Translations under genes and position numbers: made by a program
Assembly: GCA_030597275.1 (NCBI GenBank)
Contig: JAUVSB010000085.1
Coordinates: 1 to 6,473, forward strand
From: Gammaproteobacteria bacterium
GTDB lineage: Bacteria > Pseudomonadota > Gammaproteobacteria > BMS3Bbin11
Reading direction: 5' to 3'
DNA: 6,473 nucleotides
The notes under the pieces: generated by a model
The model's database searches: none
The model's input: only the letters and a program-made list of their open reading frames with translations
Told to the model about the DNA's origin: nothing
Part shown: in pieces, positions 1 through 5,699 of the stretch
Layout of the letters: the number at the start of each line of letters is the position of its first letter
How positions within the stretch are numbered: position 1 is the stretch's first letter

Positions 1-2
1 CA

Positions 3-821
3 CGTCGGCCGCTGCAATTAGGCGCTGCATTGTTCGGAGTGCAAAGCAGCGCGGCTGCTGCCGCGATGGTTGCCCCACTGGCTGCAACGCTACATAACAT
101 AGGCCTGAATAAGCTACACATTGATCTTGGTCACATGGGCGTTTTTCAGGGTCTATGCCGTGCTGAAAATCTTGATGAATCAACGCAGGATAAGTTGTCA
201 CTAGCTATCGGATCCCGTTCCAGAGATGATGTTGCACAGTTGTGTGAATCGCTCGGTTTATCAAGCCAGGCAACAAATCTATTTGTTTTACTGACCTCTT
301 GCAGTGGTGATGTTGATAGCCTTCCCGAGGTTGCTGCAAAATTTGCATCTGCATCGGACGATGTCAGTCTGGCCTTTGAAAATTTAGCAAAAATATCTAG
401 CAGCTTGAAAAAGAAGCTGGCTGGCTCACGCCTGTATTTTGATTTAGCCGCTCTTAAGGGTAAAAGCTATCACAATGGCCTGGTTTTTTCAGTTTATATG
501 CCGGGATCAGGAAGAGCTATTGCCAGCGGCGGCCGCTATGATGATATAGGAATTGCCTTTGGTCGAGCCCGTCCGGCCACCGGCTTTAGCCTGGATCTGA
601 GAACAATCTCCTCCTATGTCGACGAGACGAAGCAGGAGACGAAAACTATCTATGCTATCTATGAGGATGACCCTCAACTTTTAGAAGCTGTCAGGCAATT
701 GCGGGCATCAGGGCAACGCGTCATCTTCAGTTACGACAGCAGTGAGAATGACACATCTGTTGAAAGCACTGAGAATGCTCCTCAGCTCGTGAGAAAAAGC
801 GGCAAGTGGGTAGTCGAATAA
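3..821 (+). CDS. hisZ: ATP phosphoribosyltransferase regulatory subunit HisZ (5' end cut off by window)
   Basis: HisZ is a catalytically inactive relative of histidyl-tRNA synthetase. It binds the short form of HisG and gives it activity and histidine feedback control in the first step of histidine synthesis, in the cytoplasm. The reading frame is open from the window edge (first whole codon at 3), so the TTG at 30 is internal and not the start. About 272 residues are visible; the family is usually near 390, so roughly the first 115-120 are missing. Family signs include RPLQLGAALFG at the left edge, the segment LYFDLAALKG followed by YHNGLVFSVYMPG, then SGGRYDDIG (equivalent to the GGRYD motif of HisRS) and ARPATGFSLDL (motif-3-like). 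It ends in GKWVVE, as HisZ proteins commonly do, and shows no HisRS-type anticodon-binding domain. purA follows 79 bp downstream on the same strand, an arrangement common in gammaproteobacteria. The identification is firm. Confidence 0.95.
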   Translation, partial: RRPLQLGAALFGVQSSAAAAAMVAPLAATLHNIGLNKLHIDLGHMGVFQGLCRAENLDESTQDKLSLAIGSRSRDDVAQLCESLGLSSQATNLFVLLTSCSGDVDSLPEVAAKFASASDDVSLAFENLAKISSSLKKKLAGSRLYFDLAALKGKSYHNGLVFSVYMPGSGRAIASGGRYDDIGIAFGRARPATGFSLDLRTISSYVDETKQETKTIYAIYEDDPQLLEAVRQLRASGQRVIFSYDSSENDTSVESTENAPQLVRKSGKWVVE

Positions 822-843
822 AGCATCGACTGGTTATCGGTTA

Positions 844-849
844 TATAAT
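844..849 (+). promoter_or_regulatory. candidate -10 box upstream of purA
   Basis: A perfect TATAAT lies in the hisZ-purA gap, 52 bp before the purA start. No convincing -35 hexamer is found at 15-19 bp upstream, and there is no TGn extension. This part of the gap is very A+T rich, so the match could be chance and purA could be read through from hisZ. Treat it as a weak candidate. Confidence 0.25.
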
Positions 850-900
850 CTTTTAAATATTTCTTCATACAGTAAATAGCAGGGTTTAACAGGGTGAACT

Positions 901-2199
901 ATGGGTAAGAGCGTCGTATTAATAGGAACTCAATGGGGTGATGAAGGTAAAGGCAAAATTGTCGATTTACTGACGGACAGGGCAGATGCTGTTGCCCGTT
1001 TCCAGGGCGGGCATAATGCCGGTCATACACTGGTAATTAACGGTGAAAAAACAGTACTGCATGTCATTCCTTCGGGCATTCTGCGCGACAATGTTGATTG
1101 CTTTATCGGTAATGGCGTAGTGCTTTCACTGGAAGCTATGGAAAAAGAACTGCTGGAAGTCGAAGCAAAAGGCATTGATGCCCGTTCCAGAGTGAAAATT
1201 TCTGATGCTGCTCCAATTATTCTTCCGCACCATGTTGCACTGGATCAGGCACGAGAAATTGCCCGTGGTAATAAGGCCATAGGCACAACCGGACGGGGTA
1301 TTGGCCCGGCTTATGAAGATAAGGTTGCCCGTCGAGGGCTGCGTATCGGTGATATGGCTAACCAGGAAGCTTTTGCTGAGAAACTGCGAAATGTAATGGA
1401 ATATCATAATTACATGCTCGAGCATTACTTCAAACATGAAACTGTTGATTTTCAGAAGTCACTGGATGAAACCCTGGCCCTGGGTGAAAAACTAAAATCT
1501 GTTATCGCCGACGTACCAGCACTGCTGGATAAATATCGTCGTGATGGTAAATCTATTATGTTTGAAGGTGCGCAAGGCATGTTGCTGGATATTGATCATG
1601 GCACATATCCCTATGTCACCTCGTCCAACACTATCGCCGGCAATGCATCAAGCGGCACCGGCGTTGGGCCGTCTACACTGGATTACACCCTCGGTATTGT
1701 CAAAGCCTATACCACTCGTGTAGGCGGTGGGCCGTTTCCGACCGAATTGTTTGATGAAAACGGTGAGGGTAACCATATGGGTGTCAATGGTGCAGAATTT
1801 GGTGCGACTACAGGCCGCAAACGCCGCTGCGGCTGGCTTGATGCCGTGGCATTAAAACGCTCGCGCCAGGTCAATGGTTTTACTGGTCTGTGTATCACAA
1901 AACTTGATGTGCTGGATGGTCTGAAGACACTGAAAATTGCTACAGCCTATAAACTTGATGGTGAGATCATTCATGATACACCGGGTGATGCAGATCGCCT
2001 GGAACGCTGTGAGCCAGTTTATGAAGAAATTGCAGGCTGGTCAGAGTCTACCGCGGGTGCAAAGTCATACGATGACCTGCCACAGAATGCAAAGCTATAC
2101 TTAAAGCGCATAGAAGAACTGGTAGAGGCGCCTGTTGATATTATATCTACCGGCCCGGATCGCGAAGAAACAATTATTCTAAAACACCCGTTTGACTAG
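901..2199 (+). CDS. purA: adenylosuccinate synthetase PurA
   Basis: This cytoplasmic enzyme joins IMP and aspartate using GTP to form adenylosuccinate, the first committed step from IMP to AMP. The 432-residue length is normal for the bacterial enzyme. Visible signatures are QWGDEGKGK at residues 11-19 with the catalytic Asp14, GHNAGHT at 37-43 with the catalytic His42 (E. coli Asp13 and His41), TTGRGIGPAYEDK from 129, VGGGPFPTEL in the middle, GRKRRCGWLD at 305-314 and the guanine-binding TKLD at 333-336. The start is well fixed: an in-frame TGA sits at 895-897, two codons before the ATG, and the Shine-Dalgarno-like AGGGTGA at 891-897 lies just upstream with tight spacing. No terminator follows; only an A+T-rich inverted repeat separates it from the next gene. 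All key residues are present and nothing suggests decay. Confidence 0.98.
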   Translation: MGKSVVLIGTQWGDEGKGKIVDLLTDRADAVARFQGGHNAGHTLVINGEKTVLHVIPSGILRDNVDCFIGNGVVLSLEAMEKELLEVEAKGIDARSRVKISDAAPIILPHHVALDQAREIARGNKAIGTTGRGIGPAYEDKVARRGLRIGDMANQEAFAEKLRNVMEYHNYMLEHYFKHETVDFQKSLDETLALGEKLKSVIADVPALLDKYRRDGKSIMFEGAQGMLLDIDHGTYPYVTSSNTIAGNASSGTGVGPSTLDYTLGIVKAYTTRVGGGPFPTELFDENGEGNHMGVNGAEFGATTGRKRRCGWLDAVALKRSRQVNGFTGLCITKLDVLDGLKTLKIATAYKLDGEIIHDTPGDADRLERCEPVYEEIAGWSESTAGAKSYDDLPQNAKLYLKRIEELVEAPVDIISTGPDREETIILKHPFD

Positions 2200-2214
2200 T
2201 CTGAGCAGGAAATA

Positions 2215-2235
2215 ATTAATTAGTCACTAATTAAT
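2215..2235. repeat. perfect 9-bp inverted repeat between purA and the secreted-protein gene
   Basis: ATTAATTAG (2215-2223) and CTAATTAAT (2227-2235) are exact inverted copies around a TCA spacer. A possible sigma-70 promoter overlaps it: TTGACT at 2192-2197 (across the purA stop) and ATTAAT at 2215-2220, 17 bp apart, the latter being the left arm itself. As RNA the stem would be weak and has no U-run, so it is a poor terminator. A repressor operator over a promoter for the downstream gene is the more natural reading, but this is inference. Confidence 0.45.
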
Positions 2236-2264
2236 CGACAAAAAAATAATAACGAGGTAAGAGT

Positions 2265-3014
2265 ATGGAACCAGGAAAAAAGTTATTAAATCTTTCAATC
2301 TGTTTAGCTACGGCAAGCGTTCTCATGCCAGGCCTCAGTTATGCTGGTTGCAGCCGTGATGACATTGATCACTATTTAAGCAAAGGCTTTACCACAGGGC
2401 AGGTTACAGCGCTGTGTACTCAGAATTCGACAACTGGTGATAAAAAACCTGTGGCCGAAGTTTCCAGTCAAAATGCAGGACAACCGGCTTCAGCGAGCAC
2501 AATGACTACGAACGATGCAGTCGGTACGAAGAAAATGGCTGAACCAGCTTCCGCACCTTCTGCTGAGTCAGTCCCAGCCGCAGCTGTAGCTACTTCATCA
2601 GTCGGTTCTGCCTATGAGTCAAATGAGCAATTTTTAAAAACAGCCATTGAAGGTTACGACGTAGTTCTTTCTGAAAACACCCTGACTTATGTACATAAAA
2701 CTTGTGTCAAAGCGGGCCAGGAAGATCTCTTCGGTTTCATTCCCATGACCTGTCCTGATGTCAGGTATACGATCAGTTTACTTGGTCTGGATGTAGAAAA
2801 AGTTAAGAGACAATATACCTTTTATGGCCCTATGGTTGCCCGGGTAAAAGGAAAGATACAAAGGGATATAATTGCTAACTTTAATCCTAAAAATGATGAT
2901 GTTCGAAAAATGGTTCTGGATCAGATAAATACCGGCCCTAACACTGATATTCCTATTCGTGAAGGAATTCCTGCAGCACAGGTAAAGAAAGTCTTTAGCG
3001 AAATAGTTAAATAA
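2265..3014 (+). CDS. exported protein of unknown function with paired cysteines
   Basis: I do not recognise the family. The 249-residue product starts with a signal peptide: KK at 5-6, a hydrophobic stretch to about residue 24, and a likely signal-peptidase cut after SYA (25-27). Cys29 follows immediately. YAGC is a poor lipobox because Tyr is at -3, so a periplasmic protein is more likely than a lipoprotein, though not certain. Residues 29-51 form a compact motif bracketed by Cys29 and Cys51, with GFTTGQVTALC at its end. Residues 52 to about 122 are an Ala/Ser/Pro/Thr-rich linker with two similar pieces, QPASAST and EPASAPS. From about 124 to 249 there is a folded-looking domain with Cys147 and Cys163, positioned for a second disulfide. 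The ATG has a good ribosome site, GAGGT at 2254-2258, six bases upstream. It is 65 bp after purA and is closed by a strong terminator. Function is unknown; an envelope role is inferred from export only. Confidence 0.8.
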   Translation: MEPGKKLLNLSICLATASVLMPGLSYAGCSRDDIDHYLSKGFTTGQVTALCTQNSTTGDKKPVAEVSSQNAGQPASASTMTTNDAVGTKKMAEPASAPSAESVPAAAVATSSVGSAYESNEQFLKTAIEGYDVVLSENTLTYVHKTCVKAGQEDLFGFIPMTCPDVRYTISLLGLDVEKVKRQYTFYGPMVARVKGKIQRDIIANFNPKNDDVRKMVLDQINTGPNTDIPIREGIPAAQVKKVFSEIVK

Positions 3015-3058
3015 CCATTTTAATAAAATAGTCCTGTTTTTTTCTTATATTACAGGCG

Positions 3059-3094
3059 AAAAAAAACCGGTAGGGCGAGCCCACCGGTTTTTTT
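3059..3094. terminator. bidirectional rho-independent terminator
   Basis: The inverted arms A8-CCGGT (3059-3071) and ACCGG-T7 (3083-3094) enclose a further GGG/CCC pairing (3073-3075 with 3080-3082), a one-base A bulge at 3072 and a CGAG loop. The A-run and T-run make it work in both directions. On the plus strand it ends the secreted-protein gene, 44 bp after its stop. On the minus strand it ends the convergent porin gene. Confidence 0.93.
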
Positions 3095-3097
3095 ATG

Positions 3098-3123
3098 TTA
3101 GTGCTATTTTAAAGTAGCACTAA
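3098..3123 (-). repeat. near-perfect 26-bp palindrome in the porin 3' untranslated region
   Basis: TTAGTGCTA (3098-3106) and TAGCACTAA (3115-3123) are exact inverted arms, and the inner bases continue as TTT/AAA with one T/G mismatch. It begins 10 bases after the porin stop codon on the minus strand and precedes the terminator hairpin, so the porin mRNA should end in two stem-loops in tandem. It has no T-run of its own and is not a terminator. It may protect the 3' end of the mRNA or be a protein-binding site; the sequence does not decide. Confidence 0.6.
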
Positions 3124-3133
3124 TTCAGATGGC

Positions 3134-4132
3134 TTACTGCTTGCCCATGCTGAATTTATGGATAGCACCTAGTGAAACAACGCTAGGCTTTGAATCCAGG
3201 TTATCTAGATCGGCTGTGCTGTAAGTAAGATAGGCCTGAGTTTTACCCGTGACGTGGTAGAATGCACCCAGCACAATACCGCTGCCTTCTGCTAGACCTT
3301 TGTTAACGCTGCCGTAGGATGCCTTGAAGTCTGTTTTGATAGACTTAGCTTTGTAAGTACCAGTCAGGTAGAAGTAATCAACGGCTTCAGTAGCGGCTGC
3401 AATGATTGAATCAACTTTTTCATATGATGCAGCTGCAACGAAAGCGCCACCTTTGTAACTACCGTAAAGACGTGTTGCTGTACCACCAGCGGCTACACCA
3501 GGCAATGTGGTTGTGTCACCGTTCGACGCATATACGACACCAGCATTGAACCCAGAACCGGTCCACGCACCACCAATAGTGTAACCATGGTTGTCATCGT
3601 TGGAGTCATCAATGTAGAAACCGGTGAGTTTTACGCCGCCCAGTGAAGGAGTTACATACTGTAGTGCATTATCAGTAAACCCGTTAGTTGCGGGAGACAG
3701 GCCGTATGTAGCGCCACCCGATGCATAACTACCTACCGTGCTAATACCTGACAGATTGTAGAATGGGTCAAGTTTGAATCCTGGGAATTTGTAGGCGTTG
3801 GTCATGCGACCATAAGCTACTTTACCAAAGTTACCTTTCAGGCCACCAAAGTAAAAACGCTGGTTGAATGCGCTTCCAGAAGCATTTTTGTCAGATGGTG
3901 CACCTGTCTGCAGGTGGAGGAAGGCTTTAACATTGCCGTCGCCATAAGTGCCTTTCAAGCCGAGTAAGGATACGTTATCACGTCCCTGCAGGCCATCGAT
4001 GCCATCAACACGGTCTTCATCGATAGAGTTGATTGAGTATTTCAGGTTGCCGTACAGCTGAGTGCCGGCGACTGCAGTCATAGGTATTGCACATGCTGCG
4101 GCGATTCCAATTGCAAGTGAGAGCTTTTTCAT
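3134..4132 (-). CDS. outer-membrane general porin (Porin_4/OmpC-like superfamily)
   Basis: The product is a 332-residue outer-membrane beta-barrel channel protein of the trimeric general-porin type. It has a classic signal peptide (KK at 2-3, hydrophobic core, AVA at 20-22) giving a mature protein of about 310 residues that starts GTQLYGNLKYS, the usual first strand. Alternating hydrophobic/polar strands and glycine-aromatic turns run throughout. FGKVAYGRMTNAYK matches the stretch that leads into constriction loop 3. The C-terminus is odd: the last strand SLGAIHKF would normally end at Phe327, but five more residues (SMGKQ) follow. The start ATG has an AAAGG-type ribosome site about 12 bases upstream. 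Upstream regulation appears to be sigma-54 dependent: there is a -24/-12 element at 4236-4220 and an activator-site array at 4343-4380. The amino-acid permease gene lies upstream in the same direction, 343 bp away, so the porin is probably its own transcription unit. The pore's substrate cannot be told from the sequence. Confidence 0.9.
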   Translation of the reverse strand: MKKLSLAIGIAAACAIPMTAVAGTQLYGNLKYSINSIDEDRVDGIDGLQGRDNVSLLGLKGTYGDGNVKAFLHLQTGAPSDKNASGSAFNQRFYFGGLKGNFGKVAYGRMTNAYKFPGFKLDPFYNLSGISTVGSYASGGATYGLSPATNGFTDNALQYVTPSLGGVKLTGFYIDDSNDDNHGYTIGGAWTGSGFNAGVVYASNGDTTTLPGVAAGGTATRLYGSYKGGAFVAAASYEKVDSIIAAATEAVDYFYLTGTYKAKSIKTDFKASYGSVNKGLAEGSGIVLGAFYHVTGKTQAYLTYSTADLDNLDSKPSVVSLGAIHKFSMGKQ

Positions 4133-4190
4133 AAGATTATTAACCTTTTTTAGTGATAGTAGTAAATAAACAACAATATTTCTCTTGAGT

Positions 4191-4207
4191 GGTGGTAAAA
4201 ACCCACC
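4191..4207 (-). other. hairpin at the predicted 5' end of the porin mRNA
   Basis: Read on the minus strand, GGTGG (4207-4203) pairs with CCACC (4195-4191) around a seven-base loop. An alternative register with one bulged G gives six pairs and a UUUU loop. It begins two bases after the start site predicted from the sigma-54 element (about 4209). A 5'-terminal stem-loop often lengthens the life of porin mRNAs, so a stabilising role is plausible. The hairpin is seen; the role is inferred. Confidence 0.45.
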
Positions 4208-4218
4208 TGACTTGTCTA

Positions 4219-4253
4219 AAGCAAATATCGTACCAAGTTCGTGATATTTGCTT
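4219..4253. repeat. 11-bp inverted repeat overlapping the sigma-54 promoter
   Basis: AAGCAAATATC (4219-4229) and GATATTTGCTT (4243-4253) are exact inverted copies with a 13-bp spacer. The left arm covers the -12 half of the proposed sigma-54 element, so the second arm sits just upstream of the -24 half. This could be an operator, a cruciform-prone site, or a partial duplication of the promoter. The upstream arm lacks a correctly spaced GG and is unlikely to be a second promoter. Confidence 0.55.
4220..4236 (-). promoter_or_regulatory. sigma-54 (RpoN) -24/-12 promoter of the porin gene
   Basis: On the minus strand the sequence is TTGGTACGATATTTGCT. Against the sigma-54 core consensus YTGGCACGNNNNTTGCW every defined position matches except one (T for C after GG). 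The GG (4234-4233) and GC (4222-4221) are 12 bp apart, as required. Taking the C as -12 puts transcription start near 4209, leaving an untranslated leader of about 76 bases before the porin ATG. No convincing sigma-70 -35/-10 pair is seen in the gap. The array at 4343-4380 sits where an activator site is expected. The motif match is direct; use in the cell is inferred. Confidence 0.75.
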
Positions 4254-4342
4254 GCCGTAATACTTTGCTAGGCTACCTATGGAATATTCAATGCCCTTAG
4301 TCCTTTTATTTCCATGGTAGAGGGAAGTAAGTATCTATTAAG

Positions 4343-4380
4343 ACATGCCATAAACATGACATGTCATGTCAGTGTCATGT
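4343..4380. promoter_or_regulatory. four-half-site symmetric array, candidate upstream activator site
   Basis: Four 8-bp half-sites are laid out symmetrically: ACATGCCA (4343-4350), ACATGACA (4354-4361), TGTCATGT (4362-4369) and TGTCATGT (4373-4380). The inner two form a perfect 16-bp palindrome. Each outer site is an 11-bp step from its inner neighbour, so same-direction sites repeat about once per helical turn. Only the leftmost differs, by one base. Its centre is about 152 bp upstream of the predicted porin start site, typical for an enhancer-binding protein acting with sigma-54. An alternative is a pair of back-to-back Pho-box-like elements, since PhoB sites are TGTCA-type 11-bp direct repeats. 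The remaining stretch to the permease stop (4381-4475) holds only a weak hairpin. Confidence 0.65.
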
Positions 4381-4475
4381 GAGGTTTGAGGCTATTTCAG
4401 GGTTGTTATCCTGGATGGAGAAACTGATGAGGGTTTCTAGCTAAGAAAACGATTGTGTCGTAATTGCTGGAAAAC

Positions 4476-5699
4476 CTATCTGGTAAATAGATGAATGACT
4501 TCACTTAGAACAAATGCTGAACTGATGAGGAATCCGGTAATCGGTATCCATGATGGGTAAATCCTTACGCCATGTGGATGCGGGTCTTTTCGCTTAACGC
4601 GCCATAAAGCGAGATTTACCAACGAAAATATCGTCAGCATGATCACTGAGGTTGTCTCAGCAAGTGTTGCGAGGCGGCCGATGAGTGCAACTATAAGCAC
4701 GATTCCTGTTACCACAGCCGTTGCGATGAGCGGTGTTTGTGTTCGCTGATGAACCCTACTTAACAGGTCGGGTAACTGCCCGCGTGAACTCATGCCATAC
4801 AATACCCGGGAGCCCATGATCATTTGAATCAGGGCACCGTTGATAATAGCAAACATTCCAATAATACTGATGACGATTGCCTTCTCTCCTGTATGGTACT
4901 CATAGATATGGACAAGCGGTGTTTTGGTGGCAGCGAGTTCTGCTGGCGGAATAGACAGAACTGCGCTAATCATCAGCAGCAGATAAATTAATGTCGTAAT
5001 GCCTAGAGTAAGCATAATCGCGTTCGGAAGGTTGCGTCGTACGTCTTTAACTTCTTCTGCCACATCGACCATATCTTCAAAACCAATAAAGGCATAGAAG
5101 GAGAGAACTGCTCCGAGGTAGATGCCGCTCCAGGTGGTGAAGTCAGCTGGTGGGATCAACTCAGTCCATTGGCTAGAGATGTCTGTCAATCCGCTTTTAC
5201 TCACCACGATTACCAGCAGCAAGCCACCAATTTCTATGATAGTGATCAGGCTCGCTATAGCGACCGATTCGGCAATACCCCATGCGGCAATACCACCCAA
5301 TAGCAAGGCTACTAGTACGATAGCAATGGGACGTTCGATGATGATGAATTGGTGCAAATAACTTACAAAGCCATTGAGCAATGCGGCAGAAGAAACTACA
5401 GCTGCGGCGATCACAAGAAGTCCGACGATGATAGACAGGCGTTCAGAAGAGAAACCTTGTTTTACGTACAATGCTGCACCGGCAGCGTAAGGGAAACGAC
5501 CACACAACTCGGCAAATGATATTGCTGTAAAGCATGCCAGCAGGGACGCAATAAGAAAGGAAACAGGGGCAAAATATCCGGCAACACTGGAAATTTCACC
5601 AACCAGGGCATATATGCCCGCACCGATGGTTGTACCAAGACCGTAAAGGACCATCATGGGAAGAGATAGAGTGCGTTTCAGGGTAACTTTGCTGGCCAT
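4476..5699 (-). CDS. APC-superfamily amino-acid permease
   Basis: This is an inner-membrane secondary transporter expected to carry amino acids or related amines; the exact substrate is unknown. The 407-residue protein is almost entirely hydrophobic helices. Helix 1 carries the family's substrate-binding glycine motif GLGTTIGAGIY (20-30). The helix 2-3 loop has SFAELCGRFPYAAGAALYV (61-79). Helix 6 and the following loop have FIGFEDMVDVAEEVKDVRRNLPNAI (204-228), a pattern typical of the APC/CAT group. I count about 11 membrane segments, roughly 15-39, 42-65, 88-112, 123-141, 145-168, 191-210, 227-249, 274-296, 323-341, 348-366 and 383-404. That is one fewer than the common twelve, and the protein is shorter than most relatives (about 430-480). 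The ten-helix transport core is intact. The start is fixed by an in-frame stop (TAG, 5705-5703) one codon upstream; the ribosome site is weak. A possible -10, TACAAT (minus strand, 5726-5721), has no clear -35. Confidence 0.9.
   Translation of the reverse strand: MASKVTLKRTLSLPMMVLYGLGTTIGAGIYALVGEISSVAGYFAPVSFLIASLLACFTAISFAELCGRFPYAAGAALYVKQGFSSERLSIIVGLLVIAAAVVSSAALLNGFVSYLHQFIIIERPIAIVLVALLLGGIAAWGIAESVAIASLITIIEIGGLLLVIVVSKSGLTDISSQWTELIPPADFTTWSGIYLGAVLSFYAFIGFEDMVDVAEEVKDVRRNLPNAIMLTLGITTLIYLLLMISAVLSIPPAELAATKTPLVHIYEYHTGEKAIVISIIGMFAIINGALIQMIMGSRVLYGMSSRGQLPDLLSRVHQRTQTPLIATAVVTGIVLIVALIGRLATLAETTSVIMLTIFSLVNLALWRVKRKDPHPHGVRIYPSWIPITGFLISSAFVLSEVIHLFTR

Noticed and set aside
30..32. 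TTG as the start of hisZ
   Set aside because: The frame stays open and HisZ-like to the window edge (RPLQLGAALFG spans this codon), so the gene is cut off and the TTG is internal.
1126..1437. Minus-strand open frame of 103 codons inside purA
   Set aside because: It lies wholly within the well-supported purA gene, has no recognisable protein features and looks like an antisense shadow.
4237..4342. IHF site between the proposed enhancer and the sigma-54 promoter
   Set aside because: A partial match near TTCAATGCCCTTA fails the WATCARNNNNTTR consensus in several places, so it is not called.
4343..4380. The repeated TGTCATGT units as a CRISPR or transposon end
   Set aside because: Units are only 8 bp with 3-bp gaps and mirror symmetry, with no spacers, transposase or target duplication; an operator or enhancer fits better.
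4419..4438. AGAAAC/GTTTCT hairpin downstream of the permease stop as a terminator
   Set aside because: The six-pair stem is A+T-rich with an 8-base loop and no T-run on either strand, too weak to call.
5122..5361. Plus-strand open frame of 79 codons inside the permease gene
   Set aside because: It is antisense to membrane helices of a clear APC permease and resembles no protein.
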